Shown in pieces: positions 10,755 through 22,291 of a stretch of 64,000 bases of DNA. Under the pieces are notes generated by a model. That model worked only from the letters and a program-made list of their open reading frames with translations. It searched no databases and was not told the DNA's origin. Source of the DNA: Mytilinidion resinicola (Eukaryota > Ascomycota > Dothideomycetes > Mytilinidiales > Mytilinidiaceae); contig NW_022985444.1 in assembly GCF_010093595.1 (NCBI RefSeq), positions 112,721 to 176,720 on the forward strand, read 5' to 3'. Numbering within the stretch: the first letter of the stretch is position 1; each line of letters begins with the position of its first letter. Position numbers and translations under genes: made by a program.

Positions 10755-12139
10755 AGACCTAGAGCAGCTTTCAAGGATCCAATTCATAGGAATGACTTTC
10801 CTCTCGGCATCGTTATTAGCTTGGAAGGGATGCATTTGCTGCTATTTCTCTCAGTTCATATCATCTGAAAAGCTTAACTTTACCTTCTTATTTCAAGCAC
10901 GTTCTCTATAGATTCTGTAGACTTTCAATAACGCATTCTTTGCAAGAATCCAATCAACTTCAAACCAGAACTTGCCATTTCAAAGGACTACGAATCATCA
11001 CCCAATGTAACTTCACCTAGATTCAAATTCGCGCTTAACCCTACATCGACATACCTTCTCATCAAAGTCAACACCTCTCTTATTCAACGTTCCTCCGCCA
11101 GCATCCTCACCCCAGCGTCCAAAATCTTGCACTTGGCCATCCACCCAAACCTCACTACGCCCCTCTTCCCTCTTCCTACTAAACCTTCAAGCCTCAACAT
11201 ACTTTCCTATTCCCTCGCCGCTTCACAGCCCCCTGTGGGCCAGCGTCTTTAATGTAGCTCGTTGCGGGAGTGGCGTTCGAAGTCCGTTGCTCAGGCGTTT
11301 CGCACCGGCGGTCAATCGATAGCGCCATTATCGCTTTACCGGATACACGCCGTAGTTCTTTTCTATTCCCGACCCTAAAGCCTAGATCTACGAGTGGGGT
11401 TGGGAACGATATGGAATAGTCTAGAAGGAGGTCAAAAAATTAACAAGGATGTTGGAATCAAGATCGTGAATATAGAAGTGGAATAAGGAGCAAGTCTAGC
11501 TTGAAGTATCTTGAACTTAGAACTCTAAGATTTCTAGCATATATACGGGGCGGTATAGCACAGTCATTCAGCACAGAAGCGCGCCGCTCTGCCTTGAGCG
11601 AATGCAGGCCATCGAGGCGCGAATCTGGAATTACCAGGTCTATTCAGCTTCAACCAGACAAATACAAAATGAATTCTTCATAGCATGTGGTGATAGTTAA
11701 CGCCTAAGCTAGGCTTCCCACTTGGATTCGTCCCTTTAATGACAAGGTCTGTTCCTATGTAGTGTTAGTACCAGCTCTTTAACGACACCATTAAGTCGAG
11801 TGAGCGCTGTAACTAGATGGTCAGTCCTTCACAGCAGCCAAGGTAGAGCACGAGTCTTCATTATCACCAAGTATGCCCTACACCGTTGAACTTTGATTGA
11901 TTTGATTGGCGATTTAGACTGATCAGACGAGATCATTCTTATCTTACTAAACGCAGGGGTTTGACCTATGCCATGCCCGAGATTTCTTGGGACTTGGTCC
12001 CAAACTACTGGTAATCAATAGGCCAAGTGGCCTGCACGAGAGTACGAAAGAATCATCAATCATCCTTGTGATGTGAGCCTGACCAGAAAAGTCGTAGCGT
12101 GGAGCGATCCACAAACCCAAGTAACACCATTCCGAGATA
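10755..12139. other. Gene-poor stretch
   Basis: No convincing ORF, repeat or RNA gene. It forms the boundary between the decayed left part and the enzyme block. Confidence 0.5.
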
Positions 12140-14155
12140 CTACCACTTAACCTGGGAAAGAATCTCTGCATCACCGGAGTAAGCATCCTCCTTCCCGGTA
12201 GTTCGGATCATTTGTTCGTATCTGGGATCGCGCAGCTTGAAATCCACTTCAAATGGCTGAAGATGGGCCACAATGCCCGGTATGTAGCCAATTTTGGGCT
12301 CGATTGCTTTCCCGTCTGGTCCCACCGGTGAGGTCATGGTGTAAGCAGCGAGAGTTTGTGCCATGGTCACAAACACGGCACTGTCAGCGACAAGGCGTCC
12401 TGGGCAAATGCGTCGTCCCCAACCGAAAATGTTCTCGGTAGGGTCCGCTTCCGGTTGATAGCCGTCGCCTTCGAGAAATCTCTCAGGCCGAAATGTTCTT
12501 GGCTCAGGGTATGTAGTGGGGTCGTTGTTATACAGCCTGCAGGACAAAAGTCAGCCAACAGAAAATGAGACAAGGGCAGCAAACTTCCGAGCTCCTAATA
12601 CGCGGAGCGAGGAAGAGGCTTCGAACGGCAGAGGAGAAGACGTAAACACTTACCAGGCGTTAGGCATTAAAGTAGCACCTTTGGGTATAAGATAGCCCTT
12701 GTATGTGAGGTCTTCATCTGCCCTGTGAGGCAAGGCTATTGGGCCTGCCGTGTGCCAACGCATAGTCTCCTTGACCATCGCGTTTAAGTAGGGAAGTTGA
12801 TCACGATCGGCAAGGATTGGAAGACGGTCACGGCCGACGACACGGTCGATTTCCTCTTGCCCTTTGCGTTGAGCTTCAGGAAAGAGTAACATGGCAAGCA
12901 AAAATCCTTTCAGCGAAGCAACGGTCTGGATTAAGTAGAGTTAGCGGCGAGATCTGCGCAAGGGGTGGGTGAGTCGCGTATGCATACCGTGTCAGTACCA
13001 GCAATATACATCCCCATTGCAGTCCATGCCACATCGCTGTGAGACTCGTTTTCGTCAAGGAGGTCTGACGCGTAGGAAGGTACGTGCTTATTCTGTTTCT
13101 TTTGATGTATTGTGAAGGCCAATGGTTTCTTAATGATTTCCTGTACATGTCCGTCTACCTCCCGTGCGGCTTTCTTGAACCTGCCTCCGGGCAACCATTC
13201 CGGTATGTGACGCACTGTCGGACAGAATGTTTAGCATTCGCATTGCCTCCTCTACACGAGGCAGGGTACTTACTGAATGGAAGCAAATCCACCAGCCACT
13301 TTCCGGGCAGGGTGCTGTATACAAACCATTCGAGAGCAGACTCAGACAAAGAGACAAGTGGGTCGATGTCTTCAGGCAGGACGGAATAACCATAGGTGAC
13401 TTTCAGAATGAAGGCCCCCGCTTCTCTGATATATGTTCCTTCGTTAGTCGTCATCGCTTCAACGAGGATTCAAGACAAGTATGTGCTGGCACCTACCTTC
13501 GAAGATGTTCAGGGAAGTGCTTAGGGTCCTTCAGCAGCCGCAACAAAAACCTTTGGGACTCCAGTTCTTGCAATGGGTGGAATTTTGCGACCGCAGTTTT
13601 CGAACCTAGCACCTTTGCCATAGCTTTGCGATACTGCCGGAACAGCCTTCTGTCCCTTGTCAAGGCAAGTGACTGCTTCCAACCAGCACTGCAGGAGAAG
13701 TTTCATGTCAGCATATAATGGTGCTTTGCCGCCAATATCACAACAAAATGGGGGAAATACAATTCATATGCAAAGACTGATTCCGGCCGAGATGAAGTCT
13801 TTGCAGACTCTTTGTCCAGGATGTCAGTTGCATATTGCTTGTCATTGATGAGGATAAGGGTAGTGCCGAGTACGGTCAAAGAGCTGATAGGACCTTTTCA
13901 TCAAATCCCAAAGTCAGATTCTCCTCAGCCTCCGAATGAAGACACGCTCGACGAACCGTACAGCTCCCTGTGCTTTATCCACTCAAGAAAATCTACAGAT
14001 CCTTCCGGTGGAAGGTCATATAGGTTTCCCACTATCGGGAGCCCTTTTGGGCCTGGCGGTAGAGGGAGAGACTTGGGTTTGGTTTGTGATCTCCATACAA
14101 AATAAAAGCCGACAACTGCCACGGCAAGGATGGTCGTGGGCGAAATTCGATCCAT
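12140..14155 (-). CDS. Cytochrome P450 (first of three)
   Basis: Seven exons on the minus strand: 14155-13957, 13893-13761, 13688-13497, 13425-13274, 13214-12988, 12925-12654 and 12536-12140, giving 523 aa in frame throughout. All introns are 59-117 bp with GT-AG ends. The N-terminus (MDRISPTTILAVAVVGFYFVW) is a membrane anchor for the ER, followed by the proline hinge LPLPPGPKGLP. Other landmarks are AGTDTT on helix I, KETMR (ExxR), PERFLEG, and the haem-binding FGWGRRICPG near residue 429 with Cys as thiolate ligand. The N-terminal style 'PPGPKGLPIVGNL' resembles the fungal O-methylsterigmatocystin-oxidoreductase-like group, whose substrates vary widely. It is divergently transcribed from the FAD enzyme at 14911 across a 755-bp shared promoter containing CGGATAA. 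Likely role: hydroxylation of the pathway substrate; the position attacked is unknown. Confidence 0.93.
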
Positions 14156-14910
14156 GACTACTGAATCTGAGAGTGGATTATGGGTTGCTGACCGAGAAGG
14201 AGTGCTTTCGCAGCCAGATAGCACTTATGTAAATGCGATGTGATATGGACTGTTGACCCGGGGGTAATCTAGGGGAGCGGGGCCTCCGAATTTGTCGGTT
14301 ATCGCTCTGGCTTCAACACCAAATGCTCGCCATCCACGCAGATCCTTCCTTCATACTATTGAAATCCTGGGGTTTCTACGTTCCGAGGTGTCAGATTCAG
14401 GTGGGAGAGTTCGGCAAATCCCAACACCATGGCGCGGAGTTGAATTAATATTACACTTATGCGAACCACCACCGTCTTTGGGCCGGGAGTCCAAAAAGCG
14501 GGAAATTATTTTCAATCAGATTCCAGCTTTGTACCCACGCACAGATCTTCGTAGCTTTCGCCGGCTCGGCAGTCTCTTCTACCCGGACCTCCTAGTACGG
14601 ATAATCACTGTTCACTCATGAACTTTCGCTTATACTCAGATAATGTGATATCTAGGTTTACCAGAGGATGGGTAAATGCGGGGAAAGAGTGGATCATTCT
14701 TCCAACCAAGTCCCACGCGATCTCTATCTACTCGGCATCAACCGCACCACCAGCTCGGGCAGTCTCGCCTCCAGTCTTGCCTAGCCAGACGCTACTACCT
14801 GTCCTTGCAGTAGGTTGCTCTGCTTCTGCTTCCTACGCTGGGCCGAATAACTACGACGAACAGCTTCAATACACATATACAGGAGAGCTACCAGATCTCG
14901 GAGTGGCACC
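14156..14910. promoter_or_regulatory. Bidirectional promoter between P450 and FAD enzyme, with CGGATAA
   Basis: This 755-bp gap separates the divergent genes at 14155 (-) and 14911 (+). CGGATAA lies at 14598-14604 on the plus strand. The role is inferred from recurrence of the motif upstream of other cluster genes. Confidence 0.4.
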
Positions 14911-16353
14911 ATGACTTTGACACCACGACGACGAGTGTTGGTGATTGGTAGTGGCGGCGCTGGCGTGGCAGCATCACTAGAAGCCAGCCGTCAGGGCGCC
15001 GAGGTGATCCTGCTTGAATCAAGAGACCAGCTTGGCGGCGCGACGTCCATGTCAGCGGGGATAATATTTGCAGGGGGAACTGACACGCAGAAGAAGGCAG
15101 GAGTCCAGGACACCAAGGAGGAACTCCTTGCATATTATGCGGCTATCTGCCAATGGACGGTCAGCCCGAAACTTCTGGAGACAATGGTAGACGGCTGCGC
15201 TGATCTTATTCCGTGGCTGGAGGACCTGGGCGTAATATTCAGACCCGAAGATCTCTACATCGCCGGCATGGAGAAGAACCCAAGAGGTCACAAGCCCAGT
15301 GGGGACACGGGTGGGAGAGGTCCGGCTGGAGGTGCCGCGATCATCAACGCCATTGTGACTGCCTTTGATGAACAAAAAGTGCAAGTGCACACAAACACCA
15401 GGATCACCAGCATTACGAGCAGTACTGGTGGTGGAACCAAAGTTACCTCAGAAGACGGGCGGGAATTCCACGGGGACTCAGTTGTCTTTGCATCGGGGGG
15501 TTTTGGCGCGAGCATCGAGAAGCTGGCTCGGTATTATCCAGACGCCGTCAAACATGAGGGCTGGACTTGGTATATCGGACCAGAGTCGAATCAAGGCGAT
15601 GCTATCGACATGGCTCTTTCGGTAGGAGGGACGGTGGTCAACGAAAACAGCGGAGGCCTCAACGTCACACCCAATTTTATCCAGGATATCGACCTGTACA
15701 TGCCTCCGTGGCTGCTATATCTCAACATACATGGGCGACGGTTCATCAACGAGCTGTCTCCTTATACTATTGCTGGGCCCACCCTCGTGGCACAGCCAAA
15801 ATCCAGGTGTTGGGGAATCTTCGATACTCGAGCTCTCACCTATGCCACCGACCACCCTCTCGACCCAGATCCATACGGTCTCGGATTCAAAATGCGTTCG
15901 AATTGGGAAGCGGAGACTCTCCACAAAGAAGTCGCAAGTGGACGCATCATCAAGGCTGATTCCCTGTCTGAATTGGCTCGCCTGACCGGAATGCCTGTCG
16001 AGAGCGTGGAGCATACGATTTGGAAGTGGAACCAGGATGTTGTCCACGGAAAAGATCCCGAGTTTGGGAAGCAGTCGTCCGAAATGATGCCACTCGATCA
16101 AGCGCCCTTCTACGCTGCTGATGTGCGCCCGCACGCGGTGGGAATCACTTACACAGGGCTGGAGGTTGACGAGGAGGCACGCCTGCTTGATCAATTCGGT
16201 CGGCCTATCCCTCACTTCTATGCTGCTGGTGAAGCTGTTGGTGGCCTGGAAAAGTCAATCTACCCTGGAGGGGGCTATTCGATCGGTGCAGCTCTCTTGT
16301 TTGGCAGAATTGCTGGTAAAAACGCAGCATCTGAGGTCAAGGCATCACCTTAA
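14911..16353 (+). CDS. FAD-dependent dehydrogenase, KstD/fumarate-reductase type (480 aa)
   Basis: Single exon from the ATG at 14911. The N-terminal Rossmann segment VLVIGSGGAGVAAS binds FAD, followed by GGATSMSAG. Residue ~450 starts the C-terminal FAD/substrate motif YPGGGYSIGAALLFG, typical of 3-ketosteroid-delta1-dehydrogenases and flavocytochrome-c fumarate reductases. The family removes hydrogens from the ring carbon next to a ketone, or reduces such double bonds. At 480 aa it is shorter than the 550-590 aa members at 18485, 25808 and 46445, and it lacks their long central insertion. There is no signal peptide and no clear peroxisomal tail (ends KASP). It shares a promoter with the P450 on the left and is convergent with the SDR gene at 16778. 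Exact substrate and direction of reaction are unknown. Confidence 0.88.
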   Translation: MTLTPRRRVLVIGSGGAGVAASLEASRQGAEVILLESRDQLGGATSMSAGIIFAGGTDTQKKAGVQDTKEELLAYYAAICQWTVSPKLLETMVDGCADLIPWLEDLGVIFRPEDLYIAGMEKNPRGHKPSGDTGGRGPAGGAAIINAIVTAFDEQKVQVHTNTRITSITSSTGGGTKVTSEDGREFHGDSVVFASGGFGASIEKLARYYPDAVKHEGWTWYIGPESNQGDAIDMALSVGGTVVNENSGGLNVTPNFIQDIDLYMPPWLLYLNIHGRRFINELSPYTIAGPTLVAQPKSRCWGIFDTRALTYATDHPLDPDPYGLGFKMRSNWEAETLHKEVASGRIIKADSLSELARLTGMPVESVEHTIWKWNQDVVHGKDPEFGKQSSEMMPLDQAPFYAADVRPHAVGITYTGLEVDEEARLLDQFGRPIPHFYAAGEAVGGLEKSIYPGGGYSIGAALLFGRIAGKNAASEVKASP

Positions 16354-16777
16354 TGGATAGCAATAAAGAGAGGCTGTAACATATATCGACTAGGTTATCA
16401 AAAGTATCAGTACCGAGAGGATAATTGTATTCAATTCACACTACGATATAGAGATTTCTTTTGCGAGGGATATGCTATTGATACTAATCGTTAGAAGAAG
16501 GGAACTTGGTCTGTCACACAGGAATAAGGGAAGAGGATGCTAAGCTTCTGTCATGACTGTCGCTTAGGTACGCTTAGCACAATGCATTTCTGCAACAATA
16601 CCCAGACGACTGAGTCTGTGTCTATAGTTACTGACTTGTGGGATTGGGGATTGAGACAAGTTTCTTCCTAGGCTTAGCTAAAGCCTTGCTAGAGCTCTAA
16701 TACGTAGTTGTATTGACCGTAAAGCCACTGAAGAGTACCAGTCAGTATGTTTCTCTCAAAGATGGATCGTGTGCATC
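16354..16777. other. Convergent 3' intergenic region
   Basis: AT-rich 3' region between the convergent genes ending at 16353 (+) and 16778 (-). No coding sequence seen. Confidence 0.5.
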
Positions 16778-17927
16778 TCACCCATCCACGACAAGATTTT
16801 GACCATTGACAAGGCTCATTTGGTTCGAGGACAACAACGCAACCGCGTCACCGATCTCCTCTGGTTTCCCTGTTCGACCTTGGCGGGCCTCGAATGACTT
16901 CCATGCCTCGAAAACCTGGGGATCTGATTTGACAATTGGCTCAGCGATCTTGGTCAAGATGAAACCTGGCGACAGCGCATTGACTCTTATTCCGTGCTGT
17001 CGAGCTTCTAACGCCGCCTTCAAGGGTCGGGGTTGGAACGTCAGTACTTTGTTTCCTCCATGAACTGTAACTAGACAAATTTACACGAAAAACAGAGGAA
17101 GTGCACTCACAGCCTTGGTAAGACCAGCAACAGCATGTTTCGATGCTGTATATATACCGGTTCCAGCCATAGCTTGAACCGAATTCACCGAGGCGCAGTT
17201 CACAATTGAACCCCTAATGGCCACGCGTCCAGCCTCCCTAGACCCGAACGATATGTATCAGTATAATGAATAAGAGGATTATCCATGAGGCTATAGATGT
17301 TTCGATCTTACCATTCGATAGGGTCTTGTTTCATCATCTGCAACAGCTGATGTTTTGTGCTAATGAAAACCCCTGTCGTGTTGACTGCCATTACTTTTTC
17401 CCACTCTTCAACAGTGATCTCCGAAACAGGTTTATGTGGGCCACCCACTCCTGCGAAGTTTCTGCGTATCAGTCAGTCACTTATCGCATTAAAACTAGGC
17501 CAGTCCCGTACGCTGTGTAGTCAATGCGTCCAAATTCAGAGACCGTTTTGGCAATGGCGCTCTCGAAGTCCTTCTCGTCTGTGACGTTGGCTCGGATGGG
17601 CAAACACTTCACCTGTTCCAGCGCCCAGTTTCCCGTAAGCAAGCTGAACAGAAGACATAACATGAATTGTATGCCGCAAAAACTTGCCTGGTTTCCATGA
17701 GATTCGACTTCCGCCTTCGCGCTTGCCATGGTTTCATCATCCTGGATATCAACGATCACAACACCTCTTGCCCCCGATTTCGCAAATGACACAGCAATTG
17801 CGAGTCCCAGGCCACGTCCGCCGCCCGTGACAAAGGCAACTCCCGGCAAAAGGGAGGATGATTTGTGTGTCGACGCCTTTGGAAACAGTCAAAACTCGAG
17901 TTGCTGCAAAGCGGAGCCACTTACCAT
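16778..17927 (-). CDS. Short-chain dehydrogenase/reductase (classical SDR)
   Basis: Six exons: 17927-17925 (the ATG alone), 17876-17688, 17612-17512, 17461-17312, 17237-17111 and 17017-16778, giving 269 aa. The first intron (48 bp, GTAAGT...AAAG) directly follows the ATG. This start was chosen because it gives MASTHKSSSLLPG before the nucleotide-binding FVTGGGRGLG. The intron after exon 2 appears to use a GC donor (CAG|GCAAGT); it is 75 bp, so its retention would keep the frame. Catalytic residues are present: NFAG, NCAS (Ser) and YTASK (YxxxK). The family oxidises alcohols or reduces ketones with NAD(P)(H). It is divergent from the FAD enzyme at 18485, which suggests joint expression and an alcohol/ketone step on the same substrate. 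Confidence 0.88.
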
Positions 17928-18484
17928 TCCTGTGTGAGTTCGATTGACAAGACGAGAACTTCAAAAAGATGTTCGACGTTAAGAGTACTTGCCACGTGTA
18001 TATTTAAGACCGTCATGTAACTGTGGTTGGAGAAATTACTCTGAGGACAAAACCGGGTGGTAGGATACTCCGAGTTCCGAAAGGCGGATGATCTACACGG
18101 GAGCTATGGAGACACAACCTTCTCCCCAACAGTTGCAATGTGTCCGCAAGACGGTAGACCTGTTTCGAGTCCAAGCGTACCGGATATTTAGTTGTGCGTC
18201 TGACAAATTGGCAGTCATCCGGGAAGCTGAAAGTAGATGTAGCATTTGTCTGCCCCCGGAGGAGAGGGGATACCCTAAGGTCCATTCCGACTGACTCGGG
18301 TATATTAGCTAGTTACCCTCAGACACATCGCCCGAACTTCGGGAGCGTAACGGTGAAACATGCTGGCCAAGCTAAATGCTCCTCTATTGGCTCCCAAGTT
18401 TTCTCTTCAACTTTTCCCTCTTTGGTCTCCACGGCTGCTTCGCTCGTCCACCACCGTCCGCCAGGCACCGGGCTCTTCAACAGC
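17928..18484. promoter_or_regulatory. Bidirectional promoter between SDR and FAD enzyme
   Basis: This 557-bp gap between divergent genes holds CCGGATATTT at 18180-18189, an exact 10-bp match to a site upstream of the Baeyer-Villiger gene (22873-22882). Confidence 0.35.
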
Positions 18485-20146
18485 ATGAGTTGGGATAGCG
18501 AATATGATATCGTCTGTGTTGGGTCCGGGGTTGGGGGTCTGTCGGCGGCCTTGACAGGCGCACAGGAGGGTGCAAGTGTCCTTGTACTGGATAAGTTTCA
18601 CCTCATTGGCGGGGTGTCGGCGTTGTCTTCGGGGCAGCTTTGGCCAGGCCCAACCCATCTATCCAAGGCAGAGGGCATTGACGACAATGACAGCGACGCA
18701 CAAGCCTACATCAACCATCTGTCACAAGGCTTTGCTGATCCCGACTTACGGAAGTCCTATCTCGCCCAAAGTCGCGGGGCGATCCAGTACTTCACCGACA
18801 CCATTGGCTTGCAGCTGCAAGTGATCAAAGACCTGCCCGATTACTACTACCCAGCGGTGAAAGGCTCTGCTCCTCAGGGGCGTTTTCTTGAAATCAAACC
18901 CTTCCCGGCGAGAAGACTTCTCGGTGACTGGGCCGGCAAGATTTTGACATCTCCATATGGCGACGGTTTCAGCTACGTGACCGCAAACGAATTTGTGTCA
19001 ATGCAGTTGAAAGGCGGAGAACATGTCGGCACATGCCTCCAGCGCCATGTTGAAGCGGACGAACGGACCTCCGGCGCAGGCCTGGCAGCTGCACAGGTAT
19101 ATGCCGCTCTACAGCGTGGAGTCAAAATCCAACCATCAACCGAAGTTGTTGACCTTGTTGTCGACGAGGGGAGGATTACAGGAGTGATCGCACGCGACTC
19201 CTCCTCCTCCTCCTCCTCCTCCACACAACGCATTCGGGCCCGACGCGGTGTCCTCCTCGCGACTGGGGGCTACGATCTCCAGCCCGACATGGTACGCAGC
19301 TTCGACAGCCTCATCAACGCCGGCAACATGACAATACCTACCATCACAGGAGATCATCTTACCTTGGCAGCCAAAGTAGGCGCCGTTCCATATTCGGCTC
19401 ATCCTTCAGCCTTGACTGCTATCTTTGTCGGATACCAAATTCCTGGTGAGCTTATCTACGGCAAGCCAACCTGGCGATTGCTTCTCCCTGGAGCGCCACA
19501 CTCTATCATTGTTAACTCGCGGGGCCATCGCTTTGCCAATGATTCCTTTTACCCCGATGTCTCGGCCAAGGCCGGACGCTACGATGGACAGGAACAGGGC
19601 TTAGTGAACTGGCCGGCATGGCTTGTCTTCGACCAAGACTTTGTGGAAAAGTACAACCTGCTACCAGCCTACCCGGGCCAACCCTTACCCCAGGGGATTG
19701 CTGTGAGCTCAGATACGCTGCGCGGTCTGGCCGAAGTGACCGGGATTGATGCCGACGGGCTCGCGAGTACAGCAGAACGATTCAACGGCTTTTGCAAGAC
19801 CGGCGTGGATGAAGATTTTGGACGTGGATCTCTACCATGGGGCACGATCCTGACTGGCGATTACAGCCTCCCCCATCCTAGTTTCGCCAAGATTGTGAAG
19901 GCGCCATTCTATGCAATCAAGCTTCATCGTGTTACTGTGGGTGTCCCAACCGCGGGTTTGCCCATCAACGGCGACGGGAGTGTCATCAGTGCGGCTGGTC
20001 ATGTTGTCCCCGGCCTTTACGCAACCGGTAATTCTGCAGCATATCGCGACTGGGGAGCTGGATATAATAGTGGGGTTGCGAATATGCGCGGCATGCTTTA
20101 CGGTTACAAAGCCTCTCTGCATATGGTAAGAGGAGCAGGTCCGTAG
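18485..20146 (+). CDS. FAD-dependent dehydrogenase, KstD-like superfamily, DWG-type (553 aa)
   Basis: The ATG at 18485 (MSWDSEYDIVCVGSG) places the FAD-binding GSGVGG right at the N-terminus, as in the family. The longer open frame upstream (from 18194) has no family similarity. The protein has VLVLDKFHLIGGVSALSSG, a tract of about ten Ser near residue 240 encoded by a TCC microsatellite, and RGHRFANDSF. The C-terminus reads DWGAGYNSGVANMRGMLYG where canonical 3-ketosteroid dehydrogenases have YPGGG. It is clearly paralogous to the gene at 46445 (shared GRFLE.KPFP, LTSPYG..FSYVT and LQRHV..DER blocks) and more distant from those at 14911 and 25808. Likely an FAD-linked desaturase or enone reductase on a cyclic ketone. 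The altered C-terminal motif means KstD activity should not be assumed. Confidence 0.88.
   Translation: MSWDSEYDIVCVGSGVGGLSAALTGAQEGASVLVLDKFHLIGGVSALSSGQLWPGPTHLSKAEGIDDNDSDAQAYINHLSQGFADPDLRKSYLAQSRGAIQYFTDTIGLQLQVIKDLPDYYYPAVKGSAPQGRFLEIKPFPARRLLGDWAGKILTSPYGDGFSYVTANEFVSMQLKGGEHVGTCLQRHVEADERTSGAGLAAAQVYAALQRGVKIQPSTEVVDLVVDEGRITGVIARDSSSSSSSSTQRIRARRGVLLATGGYDLQPDMVRSFDSLINAGNMTIPTITGDHLTLAAKVGAVPYSAHPSALTAIFVGYQIPGELIYGKPTWRLLLPGAPHSIIVNSRGHRFANDSFYPDVSAKAGRYDGQEQGLVNWPAWLVFDQDFVEKYNLLPAYPGQPLPQGIAVSSDTLRGLAEVTGIDADGLASTAERFNGFCKTGVDEDFGRGSLPWGTILTGDYSLPHPSFAKIVKAPFYAIKLHRVTVGVPTAGLPINGDGSVISAAGHVVPGLYATGNSAAYRDWGAGYNSGVANMRGMLYGYKASLHMVRGAGP
19199..19223 (+). repeat. TCC trinucleotide microsatellite encoding poly-Ser
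   Basis: An uninterrupted run of TCC codons in the FAD enzyme gene encodes the Ser tract at about residues 240-249. The paralogue at 46445 has a Thr/Asn/Gly-rich insert at the same point, so this is a variable surface loop. Confidence 0.85.
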
Positions 20147-20951
20147 CTAAAGTTTGCGAGTAGTGGTAACGGCCAGCATTTTCTTCCAGTCCTATGTGGA
20201 GTAAACCTCTTAGCTAAGCTATTTTTAATGTCAAGGAGCGAGTACATAGCCCTCAAACCTCCCCAGAGAACCAACCTAGGAAATACATGGCCTTGCCAGA
20301 TCCTACGTGCGTGAGGTTTTATGAGTGGTTGAGTTTATCCGCGCCAGGTCGGAAGTGGAAATAATATATTGTACCTTCACTTAGCATTTCCTCGACAGGC
20401 GATTTTGTCCAGCCTAGAGCTAGCCAAGTGAGTGGTGTGGCATGATTTGGCGTCCATGCTAGCCAGCATAACTTCGCCCTAGAAATTGCGAGTTAGGCCT
20501 ACATAAATCTTCGTGCAGGATATCGATACTTTATCCTGAGAATTCTCCCCTCTCGCGGCACTCTGCAAAAGAGTTTGCTGTTTGTGGCTTAGGGTTTTGA
20601 TCACTATCCTCTTACCACCACAACTAATTGCGACTATTAAACGTGTCCACCCTAGATAATTTTTAGCTCTTAATCGTAACAACCTCTTCAACTTGATCAT
20701 TTCTACTCCAACTATATGGTAAGCGATCGCTATTTCTACCTTTGGGCCGTACTCGAAGTAGAACTCGAAAACGAGGTTCGGGTTGTTGGATGCACAGATG
20801 AAAGGGAGGAAGCTGTTTTGCCGGTGCCCAGGAAATTCAAGGGGGACTAAAGCCGCCCATGCCCCCCTCGAGTGGGGTACAAATACCTTTACCTAGTCAG
20901 GTACAGTACGTAGGTGCAGTGTAGGAGAAAGACTTTCAGCATTGACTGACC
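20147..20951. promoter_or_regulatory. Intergenic region upstream of epoxide hydrolase 1
   Basis: No gene supported. CGGATAA lies on the minus strand at 20335-20341, about 610 bp before the epoxide hydrolase ATG and 3' of the FAD gene. Confidence 0.3.
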
Positions 20952-22291
20952 ATGCCGACTCCTGTGCCATTCAAAATCGCAGTATCCGAAGAAAAGCTTC
21001 GTATATTGCATCAGAAACTTTCCCTGACTGAATGGCCGGATGAAGTACCACTCAAGGAACCTCGGAGTCGCGGCGCGCCTCTCCAGGAGGTCAAAACTCT
21101 CGTTGATTACTGGTTGCATTCCTTCGATTGGCGGGCACAAGAGAGCAAACTCAACCAGTTCCCTCAATTCACCACCGACATCGACGTGGATGGATTCGGC
21201 ACATATAACGTCCATTTCATCCATCAAAGAAGCGACGTCCCGAATGCGATTCCATTGATCTTCCTTCATGGCTGGCCTGGCAGTTTTATCGAAGTCACCA
21301 AAATTCTGCCCGAGTTGGTCCAAGGGGGTCAGAATTTCCCAGCCTTTCACGTCGTGGCCCCCAGCCTCATTGACTATGGTTTCTCCCAGGGGAATACAAA
21401 GGTGAGTAGCTTTTACGTCTGGCATCCTTTTCAAGGATTGCAATCTAAGATCACTCAAGGAAGGATTCAACCTCGATCAACACGCAGAAGCGTACCACAA
21501 GCTGATGCAAAGTCTTGGATACTCTGAATATGGTAAGAGACAGTCTAGCCTGTCAAGTCTCCTTGCGCTCTGCTAACGAAGAGTACGCAACAGTGGCTCA
21601 AGGCGGCGACATTGGCAATTTCTTGACGAGGTTTCTCGCTCTAAAATATCCCGAATCATGCAAAGCTCATCATACAAACATGCCGACGCCGAATCCACCG
21701 GATCCATCCAAGCACACAGACCTCATTGCCAAGATAGAGGCTGAAGGCGGCCTGAGCGAGGAAGACCAATATCGGTTGGCATCCACCCAGGCACATCATG
21801 CCAGTGGAATGGCGTACGCGATGGAGCACATGACAAGGCCACAAACCATCGGATACAGTCTGGCTGACAGCCCGGTAGGCTTGCTCTCATGGATCTACGA
21901 GAAACTGGTGGACTGGACAGCAGGGTATCCGTGGACCGCCGATGAAGTCTTGACCTGGGTCTCGATCTATCGATTCTCACGGCCAGGGTCTGCTGCGCCT
22001 CAACGCATCTACTATGAAATGATGCATCGGGAGTCAATGACAGTCGTCGACGTGACGGCACAGTATATTGATGTGCCTTTGGGGACCTCGCACTTCAAGA
22101 AAGACCTGTTGCGCTTCCCAACACGCTGGGATGCTACTCTTGGTCCAATTGCTTTTCAGGCGGAGCATGACAAGGGTGGTCATTTTGCAGCATGGGAGTG
22201 CCCGCAAGACCTGGTCAAGGATCTGCGTGACATGTTTGGCAAAGAGAGTCCGATTCACGGCTGCGTGGCTGGGCAGAGTGGCTTCACATAA
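20952..22291 (+). CDS. Epoxide hydrolase, EHN-domain alpha/beta-hydrolase type (1)
   Basis: Three exons: 20952-21401, 21460-21532 and 21594-22291, giving 406 aa. The N-terminal EHN region (MPTPVPFKIAVSEEKLRIL... to DWRAQE and INQFPQF-like sequence) precedes an alpha/beta-hydrolase core. HGWPGS near residue 106 is the oxyanion-hole motif, QGGDIG carries the nucleophilic Asp (~179), and KGGHFAAWE carries the catalytic His (~370). Family members hydrolyse epoxides through an aspartyl-ester intermediate, and relatives of this fold also open lactones. It is homologous over its full length to the gene at 54976-56433. In the cluster it could open an epoxide made by a P450. Cytosolic or microsomal; there is no transmembrane segment. 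Confidence 0.9.

Noticed and set aside
18194..18484. 97-residue N-terminal extension of the FAD enzyme at 18485
   Set aside because: No similarity to the family, starts far before the FAD motif, and covers the shared promoter.
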